Of a DNA stretch of 64,000 bases, positions 25,712 to 38,513 are shown in pieces. The notes under the pieces are model-generated. The model saw nothing but the letters and a program-made list of their open reading frames with translations. It did no database searches and had not been told where the DNA came from. The stretch spans positions 223,352,292 to 223,416,291 of the forward strand of contig NC_133534.1 of NCBI RefSeq assembly GCF_048544455.1, read 5' to 3'. This DNA is from Silene latifolia (lineage: Eukaryota > Streptophyta > Magnoliopsida > Caryophyllales > Caryophyllaceae). Every line of letters begins with the position of its first letter. Position 1 is the stretch's first letter. The position numbers and the translations under genes are program-made.

Positions 25712-27185
25712 GGTGCACGAGGAGGTTGAATAGGGCCAACCTCCGCAACTCCCATATCAGCAAACTCGATGCCAGTAGCGACATCATCATCATTATCACT
25801 AGGATTCGACAAATCCATATCTTCAATGTTGTCACGGAATCCATGGTTTTTATTATACAAACCATGTTGAACCGAACTTCTAGCATCATTTAACTCAGCA
25901 GAAAAACCCTTATCCCTCATAACCCATGCCTTCTTAACTATAAGAGTCAGGTAAGCCTTTGCATAACCCACAGATATAAGCGCACCTTCATTGCCAGTAG
26001 CAGGATCCGGTTGAGACAAGCTTTTCCTCTTATTAATCCCAGCAACACTAGCACGATTTTCACTCTCTAAGGGCACAGAAATATGATTTGATTCCGCCAT
26101 CCCCCAAAAACCAACTGAATTACATTTATATTTAACAGTATGCAAATCCTTTATAGCATGGTCCCCAACTACTTTAGCAACCAGACCTTTCCCCTTAACA
26201 TTATCAGCATCAATGCCATTGAGAGAAGAAACATCCATCCGCAATTCCTTACCCTTCCTTACAACTGCAGTTGGTGCCAATGCACCAGTAGTACTCCTTC
26301 GCCTTACTCTAGGGGGTATAACAACACCCTTTATCCTAACTTTCTCCCCCACATTCAGAGATTGCCCAAAGTTAAGAGGCAACATGGGATTAACCTCCCC
26401 CGAAGCCCCACTCGGAATGTAGACTACCACAGAACCTCCATCAGACGTAGTAGTAATCAGACCATCAGACGAGGAAGCGTTAGAGGAAGCTAACATAACC
26501 TTGTTGGTCTGAGATTGCTTAATCATGTTCTTTGCCTTACATGACAACAAGATAGCGGCAGCACTAATATGAGAACCAACAGCATTACAGCGAAACTTGT
26601 AATCTGCTAGTATCTTTAATGTGTGATTTCTTTTCAGAATGTTCTATTCATAAAGCCTAAAGTGGCTGTAAAACACAAGCGTTTTGATTTGCTTATTATC
26701 GGATGAGCTTTTAGACTCTCATTGCGTTTTCCTGGGACTAGATTACAGTAGTTAATGAGTTCAGTCTTTCTCCTTTTAATAACCGCATAAGTACGATAAT
26801 TCGGGTCCGGAACATCATTAACTACTGGAAATGAAAATGGGCATGACGATAGGATAAAAGATGAATAATGAACCTTTGGCAGATCATTTGTGCGTGCCTC
26901 TTCCTCCACTTGAACCCTTTTTTGTTCTGGCGTAAACTCAGTTGTAATTTTCGATTCCCCAGTGTTCTCAACACTCGACTGAAGTTCCTCTATATCCGCA
27001 TCGTTGAGCGTTTTAATTTTGATATTAAGGAGAATAGCTCTCTTATGGTTAAAGAAAGACAGCTTCTTTCCACTTTGTAGAGATTGATATGCTTCTCTTG
27101 ATATGCAAACTAATTGGTTGGATTTTCGATCGAAGAATTGAAGCTTGGAATGGCTTTCTGTATTATCTCCAGTAGAGCCACTCAT
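25708..27185 (-). pseudogene. LINE ORF1, atypical, two frames
   Basis: The first part (27185-26634) starts MSGSTGDNTESHSKLQFFD and is lysine-rich with no family I recognise. The second part (26550-25708) is in another frame and is Ser/Val/Gly-rich (SVVVYIPSGASG, PPRVRRRSTTG), ending PPRAP at the ORF2 start. Neither shows the DUF4283 domain or CCHC zinc knuckle seen in the LINE at 12073. A frameshift or lost segment between 26550 and 26634 separates the parts. The position directly upstream of ORF2 makes an ORF1 role likely, but the N-terminal part could be captured sequence. Confidence 0.55.
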
Positions 27186-27481
27186 TATTAGAACTTCTCC
27201 TCCAATGCAGATTATTGTAATTGTTGTTTTCGGAGAAGTTCAGAGTTGTTGTCCAATCAGAATCCACATAGGCTGAGCTAATCTTTTATTCTGTCGGCAC
27301 TCTTCAGTGATCAAAAGCTCCGTTGATTGTATCGTTAATTTCATTCGTCGGCAAATTCCTGTTCAATTGAATTAGAGAATGATCTGGGGATTTTTTGCAA
27401 TTTTTTAGGGTTCGAGGTTCTGATTTTTAACACCGAAAAGTTGTGTATACAAAAACTTAAAAAGGAAAAGGGGTGTACTAA

Positions 27482-27798
27482 GAGCATTAGCAATAAAAAT
27501 TCTTATTCTTGAGATTATCACCAAGAACTTTATTTAAACAGTTGATCTATTAAATCATAAAGTTGGTTCTTAATTTTAAGAATGGAGTTCTAAAATAAGA
27601 ACTAGGTTGCTAAGTATATCGAAATGTGATGACCAATGACCATGATATAGAAAATGTGAAGTGTCTTTAAACTTTGTCTATTTCCAAGAGAAAAAAAAGT
27701 TCCTCTATTGTGGATTAAAGTTCTTAAATATTGGAAATAGACAAATATGATATGGCATGAAAAGAACTTTATATAGAGTTCTTCTATTGCTATTACTC
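27482..27798. mobile_element. 317-bp Tourist-like MITE
   Basis: Imperfect terminal inverted repeats GAGCATTAGCAATA / TATTGCTATTACTC are flanked by TAA at 27479-27481 and 27799-27801, the 3-bp TSD of PIF/Harbinger elements. No ORF is seen. Confidence 0.6.
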
Positions 27799-27899
27799 TA
27801 AGTATTCTTATCAATTTTAAATGTTCCTTAGAACTAGTAGAACAACTTAGTGTGAGGTTTGTAAACAATAGTTCATCGGACTACGTAATAAGTACTGAG

Positions 27900-28417
27900 T
27901 TGATCGTTTAATGATGTACAAGTTAAACAAATCAAGCGGGGGTAGAGAGAAGGTGTAAGAAATATAATATAGAGGATCGTTGTATAGGGTATATACCGTT
28001 AGCGAAAGTCATAGATGAATAATAGATGAATAGTAGTTAGTATGCTAGGATGAATAATAGATGAATAGTAGTTAGTATGCTAGGATCTTCTCCTCCCTCT
28101 TCTAGGTTTCTTTATGATGACAATTAATGGGGCATGTCATCCCAATAACCTATTTATAGGTTAGAGGTATTCTAGATATGAAGAAAGATCTAGCCATAAT
28201 AAGACTGTATTTGCCCTGCCCCCCATCCCCATCAGGCTTCTCATTGTATAATAAACAGACCCTACATTTATCAGCACCATCACACTATGTACTTAATAAT
28301 ATTGACTCAGACAGGACTAGGCCCAATGGATCACATAACTGTAGTGAGCTTTACCGGTCTTATTCAACCCGTTTTAACAAACAATAAAACCCGACTAATG
28401 GAAGTCCAAATCCAACA
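27900..28417 (-). repeat. Copia-type LTR relic (left boundary uncertain)
   Basis: On the minus strand, CCAAGTGGAAGAA (28418-28430) looks like a polypurine tract followed by an LTR starting TGTTGGATTTGG at 28417. TATAAATA (minus) lies at 28151-28158. A remnant of element interior lies at 28431-28535, where the next Copia element inserted. The other end could not be fixed. Confidence 0.45.
28015..28084. repeat. 35-bp tandem duplication
   Basis: Two perfect copies of a 35-bp unit (ATGAATAATAGATGAATAGT..) lie inside the LTR relic. Confidence 0.9.
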
Positions 28418-28535
28418 TTCTTCCACTTGGGCGACATTTATTGGTTTTATTAAAAAGTTTTATTTAAAGAAAATACTTTGGAAATCTTTATTTTGTAAAA
28501 TGACTCTCAGGTTAAATGACATGGCCATAAGAAAC

Positions 28536-30040
28536 TGTTGAAATATGTGTCCTCCGACAATAATGCGATCACAATTGTCGATCATATTGATCACATGTTT
28601 AAATCTCATTTTAAGAATACGTAAGGGATGATTCATTTTATAGTCAACTGATCAACATTAATCGGTAACGATTGGCTTGCTAGAGTTTGACGTTACTGTC
28701 GTGGGACGGTGGTGGTCAGTTGATCCCTTAAGGTCACACCTAAAGGATGATGCCCTTATCTGTATAGTTGATTAATTGTATGACGATACAAGTTGATCAA
28801 TTCCTTAAAATTGAACAATTCATTTGTGAGAGAGAATATTGATATCTTATTGTAATGGGATTAAATAAGATTTATTTTAGTAATTGAAATGTCGTGTTAC
28901 TAAAATTGTTTATTGTTTGAGAAACAATAGAGATAAGAATGAATGGTTAATTATAATTACAAAATGTTGCGAATTATAATTATATGACCCATTTTATTTA
29001 TGTGATCAAGTATCACTAGTCAATTTGTTGTATGTAATTTAATTAATTCATGAAATGATATTTATGTGATAAATATGCATCAAATTAATTAATAACATCT
29101 AACATACTACATACCAAAGTTGGCTGGTGTGAGTGGTAAGGGCTCTCATCTCTTAAACAAGTGGTCAGGGGTTCGATTCCTGACTCTTGCGAATGAAAAA
29201 GCCAAACTTGGGAGGGGTCAACCCATTAAATTGCCTTCAGTACCCCGAAGGAGATTGCCCCAGCTGTCGGTAGGGGATACTCCTGGTCAACACCAAAAAA
29301 AAAAACATCTAACATACTACATGTGACATATTGTGTGACAAGTGAGAAATTGACAAAATAATATGGAGGTCCATTTTATCTCATATGACCGAAATATTGG
29401 AGGTAGTATGGGTGAGTGGGTGTTTTGTTTAATGGATAAATAAAACACTATGATTACCTATAATGTAGGGTAGTCTTAGACCTACTTTACTTAATAAGAA
29501 CAAAAGTAAAAGAAAAGACCATGCATTGGTCTAATGATACTCCCTCCACCGGTTTTGTAAGGGAAGAAGAGAGAATTTTATTCTCTCAATTTCACTTGTA
29601 TTCATACACATGCAAAAGTTATCCTCTCTCACATATTCATCCTTTTGTTCATCAAAACATGAGATTTTTGATTCAAATTGTTCATAAAAGATTACTAAAA
29701 TTATTAATGTAATATATGAGTGTTAGTAATCAATTTTAAGGTAAACTACTAAACTAATATCTAGCTAACATTATTTAGTGGGGATAAGGGATAATCTTGG
29801 GTGCAATCAAGAGGAGTGGCTTCTATACTTGAGATATTTGGAGGATCATCCTAATATATGGAAAGCTCAATAACAAGTGAGGTAGGAGACTTCATTTGTG
29901 CCCTTTTGGCCGAAATATTCATATGGTATGAAACGATTTTTCCTTACTCTTATTCTAGTTTTGCATGCATAAGATCTTTAAGTTTTTATGACTAAAACTT
30001 TAAACCAAAATATATGATATTTAAAATATGATTTCTAACA
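28536..30040 (+). repeat. 5' LTR of the decayed Copia element
   Basis: About 1505 bp with TG..CA ends, including a 192-bp SINE insertion. Its first roughly 160 bp recur at 36180-36331. Confidence 0.85.
29113..29304 (+). mobile_element. SINE (tRNA-derived) with 18-bp TSD
   Basis: ACATCTAACATACTACAT occurs at 29095-29112 and 29305-29322, flanking 192 bp. The body has an A-box-like TGGCTGGTGTGAGTGG, a B box GGTTCGATTCC about 35-40 bp later, and a terminal A-run. It lies inside the Copia 5' LTR, so it arrived after that element. Confidence 0.92.
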
Positions 30041-30042
30041 AG

Positions 30043-30054
30043 TGGTATCAGAGC
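30043..30054 (+). other. Primer-binding site, initiator-Met tRNA type
   Basis: TGGTATCAGAGC lies two bases after the LTR end. Confidence 0.95.
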
Positions 30055-33000
30055 ATTATGGTTGTTGCATGCAAGATCGGGTTAATTTTTCCGAGTTAAT
30101 TTAATTAACATATAAAACTTGTTATTTAGGATTTATGAAGATAAATCTTGAAATAATTTTGCATGTTAAAAGTTTCTGGTCCTAAGTGATTTTGAGGACA
30201 TTTTGGTTTGTTTATGGATTTTTATTGTTCATTTATATAATATTGGCATTAAAATGTGATTTTTATGATAAAAATGTCATTTTTGGAGGAAAATTAGCTA
30301 AACTTCGAATTTTTCAGTGATTTTTGGATATGTTTTCACATATATTATCTACTAATGTCCTGTAAATTTTCATGATAAAATGAGTTTTTTTGCTCGAAAT
30401 ACGGTTTTTTCAAGTTAAAAACGTATTTAAATGGGTAAATAGGTTAATATGAGTTATATTTCGAATCTGGTCATGGAAATTTAGTATGTTGTCACATGCA
30501 ATTTTACGAGATGTGTGTAAAATATTTGACTATAAAGAAGTCTTATGCATTATTTATGAATTTTTGATGAAAAATCACATAAATAGTGACTTTAATTAGT
30601 AAAAATGCTAAAACATACTTCATGACTTAGGAAAGACGTCACATGTTGCATTTTATCATATATTTCATATCTAAAAGTGAAAAGTTGATGAATATAATTT
30701 TTCTCATATTTTTATGGTGATAATTGTTAAAATCGATAAACCGCAACATTGTTTTTCTCGATAAATTTTCGAAATTTTTAACCTGAGTTTTTGAACATTA
30801 TGATTGTCATGGTATTTTTCCAGAATGTTCATGAGTTTAAATTTCAAATTTTGAAATTATTTGAAATTTTTATGATTTAATTTGAAGTTTATGACATAAT
30901 TTTGTATTTTAGGTCCATTCGTGAACAATATTAAGAAATCTAGGTTAATTATTGTCAAATGTTAGTGGAGACTAATTTTGAGTCCTAAGATGGTTAGGGT
31001 AATTAACTTGTACATAAATATGATTTTATGTAATTATTGTGATTTTAAAAGGTTAAATCACGCAAATCCGTAAAAACCGATTAATATACGATATTGGCTC
31101 TTTAAAGGCGATTTAGCATAAAATTGAGAATGTACATACATATTACAAATGTTGCATTTTATTTATGATTGTCATAATTTTAATTTTATGTAATTTTACT
31201 TAGTATGGCCTTAGTTTTAATTGGTATTACCCGAAATGTATGGGAATATCGATTTGGTTGTAATTAGTGTGATCTCGTATCACCGTTTTGTAATTTAATA
31301 GATTTATTTTTATTTTTAATTACAAATGTATAGTAGGAAATTATGTAATTCATTTTGTAATTTATTTATTCCGGAGTTCATTGAAGACGGTGCCATTCAA
31401 AAAGGCGATCCATCAAAGAAAGTGTTGCCTTGAAATGCGTGCCAAGATCGAAGTTCAAGGGACCAAAGGAGTTGGTTTCCGAATTTGTAATAGTTTATTA
31501 GATTTACTATTTTAGGAAGGTCATACTAGGATTTTATTTTATGCTTTGCATTTTATTTATATGTTGCATGCATCGCTAAATCGCCATAACAAAACATGCA
31601 TTATCATTAAATCGAGTTTATCGACCGTGTCAATTACAATTATCGTAGTTCACCGCTTTAGTTCACTTAAAACGTGATAGGTAATAAATTGACATGACCT
31701 CTCGCTAAAATAAACAATTGAGACTTAGCCTTACCAAAAAGTAGAAACCATGAAAACCTATTTCATGAGGGAGTGCACTCGGCCCTACCGGGGTACAAAC
31801 CTTGTTAAGTAGGGGAAGTGGGTGATAAATGTCTATCCACCGAATTTATGTTAATAAAGGGTATTTCGGCACACCGTGCCCTAAGTTAATATGAATTTGG
31901 ATCATGGACACATTTATTCGAAATTTGGATTGAACTCAACGAAAGTATTCACGACGATTTCCGGATGTGTTTCGGGCTAGAGATAAATATTATTGTAATT
32001 TTATCGACCAAGAGTTCTAAAAGTAGAATCGATTAAAGAGTTAATCCACCGAGTTATGTTAATAAAGGATATTTCGGCACACCGTACCCCAAGTTAACAT
32101 GAATTTGGATCTTGGAATCATTTATCATAATTGGGTAGAGGTCACTATGTAAATGCTTTACTTGTTATTTACAAGTATTAATAAAACGATAAATGTTAAG
32201 TTTTCCACTATTCCGTTATCATATTGTTCTATTTCTTTACCACAATTCATATACAATATCATTTCGGTTTTTAATTCAAATCTCCATTAAAACATCGTAA
32301 CTAAAGACAAATATGAATTTGTTTCTAAAACCTCATATGAACCATTGCTAAGGATCTCTTGTGAAGAGTATAGATAAAAGTTATTCGTGATCAAAAGGGT
32401 TTTTGATTCTTGACTAACATATCTACTTACAATAAATTGTTTCTCATATGCTTAATTGAGTTAAGTACTTTGAAACGTTAAATCATTTTGGTGACTAGAT
32501 TTGTTAGAAATCGTAATTGACCAAAATACCGCAACCACTTCAATGAAAGTTTTAAGACTAAACAAACGAATGAAGAGTAGTCTTCATGAATTTCATTTTT
32601 ACTTCTCTTAGCAAAGACTCATTGAAATGAGTGGGAGCATTCTCTTAAACCGTTAAGAAAATGGTGAGGTTCAAAGAAGTAAAATTAGAATGGAATTGAT
32701 ACAAGGTAATGTTAAAAGTAAAGTTATTGAGAATAACGATACTAAACCTATCAATCCCGACCGATAAAGTTTCCATTGTCTTAAATGTTGGACATTAGAA
32801 AGGAAACTACCCCCAATTATTGAAGAATCAGCAAGTTAGTTGTGGGACATCTAATGGGACCTTCTTCTTTAAATGTTTATTTGATTAACATAAATTTTGC
32901 TAGTACTACTTCGTCAATATTAGAAACCAGTGGAGGTTTTCATCATTGTATTCGATACATAAGATGATTATAATATGACGACTAGCATCAAATAATGTCG

Positions 33001-33100
33001 AGAGATAGAGTCATTGTGTAATAAATCTAGTTTAGGGTTTATAGTTGTACTTAATTATGATTATTAAGTGCATAAACTCTAAATAAGAATATAAACTTGT
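30055..33100 (+). other. Copia leader/gag region, no readable ORF
   Basis: AT-rich sequence. A unit of about 80 bp (CCACCGA..ATGTTAATAAAGG..TTTCGGCACACCGT) occurs at 31837-31917 and again at 32045-32124. Confidence 0.5.
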
Positions 33101-35650
33101 TAAGATACAAAAGAGGTTTCACTTTTGTGACCCTATACACCACGATTGGATGTATGGCTAGCCCATTATCAAGGTGAATATATTCTAAACCAAACTAGAA
33201 TGATACGTCATGTAGATGATGCAAGACTAAAATTGGTAACCAAAGATTAAACCTTAAATTCTGGAATGATGAATGCAAAGAGTTATCGAGTACTCTTGGA
33301 ACCATTAGATTGTTAATCTTATGGTATATGTGTGTCTTGTATTCAAAGCAAGATGTCTCGTGCCTTTTGGTTGAAAAGTAGATCGAGGTTGCAAATCATT
33401 GATCCAAAATAGGTTGATCATTTTCTTTTACCAACGATTTAAGTTGACGCTAACGTGTTCACTTAATAAGGTAAATAGAGAAATCTTTGAAGAAGTTCAA
33501 AGAGTTCAAAGAATCACGATTTAGTCGTGATGTGATTATCAAAGTGAAGACTAGGATATAAGCCAAAGGAAATGTGATATAGTATCACAAATTAATCTCT
33601 CTTAGCACGCATTATGGATAATGTGTGGTTTGATAAAGAAATCAAACGTTATTCGATATGGTTTGGACTTCAATAAAGTTACTTTGAGTTACTTGACCCT
33701 TTTGGGGATTTTATCATTTTGTCTAAATTATTTTTCCACTAAATCTAAAACGAGTCATATGAGATATGAAATGGTAGGGTACCATGTTTGTAAGTTTACA
33801 CAAGAAACAAATGCTCATTTTTCCTTACAATAATCACGAGTACAACAGGATTGTGGCTCGTAAAGCTGTCTTTCTAGAATATAAGTTTATTTCTAGAAGA
33901 CAGAGTGGGAGAAATTATTCAAGAGCCACAAAGAATGTTATGTCGCAAGAAACTGGTCTTTCTTGGCTACATGAGACATTTTGTGTAAGACATTGTTTCT
34001 TCAAAAATCACTTGATGGTTAAAGTCATCACTTGTTGAAGATGATGAATTAGTGATACTTTTAGAAAGTAAAGAGCTTGCAACTTACAAAGAAATTGTTT
34101 GATTCAAGTTGATTACTTCTGGAAAGTAATGAACATATGACTTACATGAGAGTGTTTAAGTCACAACTCAATACAAGGCTTAGAGCCATGAAAATCCGAA
34201 ATAAATTCCGAGTGGAATTGTTGGATACCAAAGAGAGATATCAAATCTTGATTAGTTGCAAAGTGTTTTACACTATTCGGATCTTCTTAGGGATTGTGTT
34301 TCATTATGATGATATACAAATAGCAAGTGAATCTAAAACTCACTTCTTCTATTAGAAGGAATGTATTCAATACATGTCATGAGTTTTATAGATTCTTACA
34401 ATTCTAAGATAATGTGCAACTTAAGAGATTGTCTTAAGTAGGACATCAATGAGTTGGAATCAACGTTTTGATCATGTTATAAAACTTTTCTCGATAAGTT
34501 GAGAAGTTGTGTTTATACATGAAGTTTAGTGGGAGTTACGGAGATTTTAATTAGTCTAATATGTGGATGATATATTGATCATTGCGAATGATTTAAGACT
34601 TGGAGATATATTTAATACATCTTTAATATCCAGATTTATGGAGATAAATCCACATGATATTAGCGTCAAATAAGAAGTCTTATGTTGATAAGATTCATGA
34701 CTAGTTCAATCAAGTTGAACATATTTGATTGATTCCATTTGCTTCCGCTGCCGAATCAATTAAATAGGAAATGATGTATAACACTTCATATACTTTGAGT
34801 ATGATGAATTGTTTCAAATCGAATTTAAGTAATAGTTACCATGTAAGCCATAAAAATTACCCTTAAGTGCTTGCAGAAGCATTAAGGATGTAAAGCAAAG
34901 TGTTTTTGATGCAATTTTGTGTAAGGATGTTACACAAATGACAATTGACAATTGAGATTGCGCATGGTTTCCGACAAAACCATAATCAAAACACATCAGG
35001 ATGGTTAAGATACCATTGTGGCTATGTTATTTAAGAAATAGATTTTCTAGAATCGTTCTAGACAATAAAGAACAATGAGAAATACTTACAACGGAAATTG
35101 AGTACACTTGCAATCATGAGATGTGCAAGAAGGATGAGTCCCGCACACTGTGAAAACAGTGGGAGCTATTCTAAGGCTACAGGGTTTATGTCTTGATTGG
35201 ATCTCGACACGTACTCAGAAAGTTTTGTAATGCAAATGTATACATTACAAAGGAAAACGAGTATGTAGTAAGGTTGAGTAAGGTACAAGAAGTTGATAAA
35301 ACCTACTAACCAAAGCCTTCTCATAGGCTTAACATGATGAGTCATGTCATTTCAATTAAATTGAGATGAACAACTACATTTAAGATCAAACTGGATTATA
35401 GAATATGAAGTAGTAATCAGGCATTGACTATTCATATGTGATAATCGCATTTGTCGTTCGAGTTTTACTTTAAAACTCTTTTATTATACTTTGTTACATC
35501 CAAAAGGGTTGTATGACGATATTGAACCCCGTTAAAGTGAACCTGGATTAACATAGTATTCGCCCATAGTCACTTGTATGAGGTGATGTCTCGAAGTGAC
35601 TAGAGTGTGATGCGATTGATGGCAAGTTCAGTGCCATACAGTCATGTGAG
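33100..35650 (+). pseudogene. Copia pol relic
   Basis: Only short fragments remain readable. The clearest is the RT catalytic box: TAT GTG GAT GAT at 34560-34571 reads YVDD and continues ILIIAND, as in Copia polymerases. Other pieces (for example near 34137-34355) are too decayed for domain assignment. Dense stops and frameshifts show an old copy. Confidence 0.6.
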
Positions 35651-36179
35651 ATGACTAGTCGATCACATAGGCAGACTATTAGGAACACTTTGTCGGGCAG
35701 TGACCGCTTATAGAGTTCTGGCAAATTTATATAGCCTGGTCGTGGCGAGAGATACTATAGTATTCTAATGAGTCGATTCTTTTGACTAAACACTGTTCGC
35801 CTAAGATGGCACAGTTTCAGATTAGCTTTGATTTATATTACTATGACCTTCATAAATGGGGTCGAATGGGCATATTTTGGGTTATGATGGCTGTGGCTAG
35901 TCAATGGGAATAGTGCGATAGGAATTCTCCACCCCTTTGTCAGAGTTAAAACAATATCTCGGGGCCACTCGAGGAGTAATGAACTGGAAATGTGTGGCCA
36001 CGCTCGGAAGGTATCTATGGTAGATAAATTTCGGTCAATCAATTATTCTCCAGATCGAGGTAACCATTCTCGATATGATCACTTGCAAGTACGACCCGAA
36101 AGACACCTTGCATTGAGTGGGAGATAGTAATAGGACAAGAGAATTGGTGACGCACACTTGTCGAGGACAAGTGGGAGAT

Positions 36180-36331
36180 TGTTGGGAAATGTGTCCTCAA
36201 CAATAGTGCGATCACATGATTTAAATATCATTATTAAATCTCATTTTAAGAATACGTAAAGGATGATTCATTTTATAGTCAACTGATCAACATTAATCGG
36301 TAACGATTGGCTTGCTAGAGTTTGACTTTAC
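36180..36331 (+). repeat. 3' LTR fragment of the decayed Copia element
   Basis: TGTTGGGAAATGTGTCC.. aligns to the 5' LTR start. The match stops at TTTAC, where TGATGGGGCATATTC, the next element's LTR, begins. Confidence 0.85.
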
Positions 36332-36925
36332 TGATGGGGCATATTCTGCACCCGCTGACCGAGTCAACATACTGAGCAAGGTCAAAGATATCCACAGCAA
36401 GTCAACGACTTAGACTGCCCTAACAAGACGCGATCTGTCGGCCTGTCTCTTGTGCCTCGGCTAGGACAACTAGCCAGCCGGGGCACATATCCGCGTACTC
36501 ATATCCAAGACCCCTCGGCGGCGAGTCAACAGGGCCCGCCGGCCTGCCATGGGTCCCTCGGCCGAGGGTAGATCAGTCTTTCCACCTGCTAGCCACTTGG
36601 CCACTTGGCTACTACGTGACAAAAGGTGAAAGTCTATAAATACTCCTCAACTCTCATTGAGGAAAGGATCCACACTTTAACCTAAACACCTCATAATCTG
36701 GTAATATCTTCCTTATCTCTCTACAACATATACTTCACCAAGTAACACACGACTTATCTCTTTAAGTTCACTGACTTGAGCGTCGGAGTGAGTACGCTCG
36801 GCCAAAGCCGAGCCCTCAGTTTGTTCATTGTTTCAGGAGAGGCCGAAAGAAGGATCCAACCAAAGACGTTATTCTACAAGCCACGAGTGGTAACAAATAA
36901 CTGCTTCGGAACTACACCCGGAACA
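36332..36925 (+). repeat. 5' LTR of the Tat-type element
   Basis: 594 bp, TGATGGGGCATATTC..CCGGAACA, with TATAAATA at 36635-36642. No second copy is in the window. Confidence 0.7.
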
Positions 36926-36927
36926 AT

Positions 36928-36946
36928 TGGCGCCGTCTGTGGGGAA
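36928..36946 (+). other. Primer-binding site
   Basis: TGGCGCCGTCTGTGGGGAA is a common primer site of plant Ty3 elements. Confidence 0.8.
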
Positions 36947-37022
36947 AACAGATACTAGAAGCTAGTCAAATCCCTTACAAAAAAAAAACACAAAAACAAA
37001 ACCCACCCAACAAGCTAAGAAG

Positions 37023-38513
37023 ATGTCAAAACAGCCAGAAGTAATTGTGACTGACGAAACCGAATTCTGCCAAGATGATACCGTCCATAATTCTGGGGTT
37101 GTGCAGCCCTCCACTGGCCGAGTAATTCAACCGGCGTACGGGATGCCAATAATACCAGATACGCCGCTGCCGACCAAGTCACCATCATGGGACATGTGGT
37201 TGATGCAGCTAAACTGAAGCTACTTCTTTCTGGACCTAATGGGTGGCACGCCGACTCACACTGTCACAACGACAAGAGCGGCGGCACCCGCACAGGAGAC
37301 CAGGGCCCAAAATGTGACTCCGAGAAACTTGAACGAAGCATTGGAGGAAGCTGACCCTGTCAAGACGCCGGGGGAGCCTAGAGTGCTAGTGGTATACCTG
37401 AGTCCTTCTCGCACTCACGGGAGGACAACGTCGTCGCAGCACCGACGAGGCCTGCCCCAGAGGAGTGAAAGAAGTCCGACTCACCAGAGTCGGAGAAGGA
37501 GTCCGACTCACCAGAGTCGGAGAAGAAGCCCGACTCACCAGAGTCGGAGAAGAAGCCCTTCCCGCCACAGGGAGAGGAGTCGGACTAAGGATGCGAGGAG
37601 CCGATCGCCGCGTTTCATTCGACACGTGGTCAGACAGCCCCTCGATGCCTATGTCCTAGAGGTCTCGGTGCTGACTAAGCTAAAGTTGCCACCCATATCG
37701 TACAAAGGAGAAGGCGACCCAACCGACCACGCCGAGGCTTTCGAGTCTTACATGTCGGTTTGGGAGCAACCTGATGAGGTTTGGTGCCGAGTCTTCCCAA
37801 CGACTCTGCATGGGATGGCACAAAGTTGGTACAAGGGGCTACCCGATGGGTCGGTATACTGTTATGCCGACCTAAGGGACACATTTTTAGCCCAGTATTC
37901 TTGCAATAAGAGGAGGGTCGTTGAGACATCGGACCTCCTGACTATCAGACAGGAGGGAGGCGAGTCTCTCCGGAGTTATGTGAAGAGGTTCGACGCCAAG
38001 GTTCAGCAGATTCGTGAACTGAACAGCGAACTGGTGGCCTTCGCACTGATGAAAGGCCTCCCGAGAGGAGACTTAAAAAACGAGCTCATCAAGTGCGGCG
38101 GCGTGAACCTAGACTCCGCCAGGAAGATGGCCGACCAAGCCATAAAGGTGGAGGACTACCACAAAGCCTGGGTAGGCCCCAGCGAGGCCGGGCACTCAGA
38201 GAGAAAGAGCCGCCGGGAGGACAACCCGGATGAAGGACGCCGTGACAATAATAGGTCACGGTCGACAAATCCGCCAGAAACGAGAACTCGGCGGGCGCGG
38301 GGAGTTCGGGGACCGTACTACCAAAAGCGGTTCAATGGTCACACCCCCTTGGTCGTATCTGCTGTCGAGGTCTTTGCCCTGAGCAAGAACGAGGGTCAGA
38401 AGTGGGAAAGGCCTCCCAAGGCGAGGGGGGACGGTGACACGAGCCAGTACTGTGAGTACCACGGCCACACCGGCCACTTAATCGACAAGCTAGGCATCGA
38501 AGAATGCCATTGA
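37023..38513 (+). pseudogene. Tat-type gag, broken
   Basis: The likely start is ATG 37023 (MSKQPEVIVTD). A stop at 37215-37217 is probably caused by a frameshift, because the +1 frame reads DAAKLKLLLSGPNGW. The main frame resumes at 37239. Three tandem 27-bp units (about 37472-37552) encode RRSPTHQSR repeats, an Arg/Ser-rich, RNA-binding-like segment. The capsid-like region follows (LPPISYKGEGDPTDHAEAF, VFPTTLHGMAQSWYKGLP, LLTIRQEGGESLRSYVKRF), matching the retrotransposon gag family. A Cys/His segment YCEYHGHTGH lies near the end. The frame is lost at 38513 before protease. Confidence 0.85.
37472..37552 (+). repeat. Three 27-bp tandem units in gag
   Basis: Each unit contains the perfect stem CCGACTC-ACCA-GAGTCGG and encodes RRSPTHQSR. 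Confidence 0.9.

Larger units (their letters stand above)
21499..27429 (-). mobile_element. Near-complete LINE (L1-like, with RNase H), with TSD
   Basis: A T-run at 21497-21520 is the poly(A) tail on the minus strand. ACACCGAAAAGTT at 21486-21498 is repeated at 27430-27442 (13-bp TSD). Length is 5.9 kb, with a 5' UTR (about 27186-27429), ORF1 and ORF2 (endonuclease, RT, zinc finger, RNase H). Only a few lesions are visible, so it is much younger than LINE 1. Confidence 0.92.
28536..36331 (+). mobile_element. Decayed Copia retrotransposon, 3' LTR interrupted
   Basis: The 5' LTR is 28536-30040 (TGTTGAAATATG..TTTCTAACA), followed after AG by the tRNA-iMet primer site TGGTATCAGAGC at 30043-30054. 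The purine tract GTGGGAGA at 36171-36178 precedes the 3' LTR, which starts TGTTGGGAAATGTGTCC at 36180. The 3' LTR matches the 5' LTR until 36331, where a Ty3 element has inserted. The interior has no long ORF. Confidence 0.85.

Noticed and set aside
29118-29185. tRNA gene (A and B box)
   Set aside because: Part of a SINE with TSD and A-tail; no cloverleaf.
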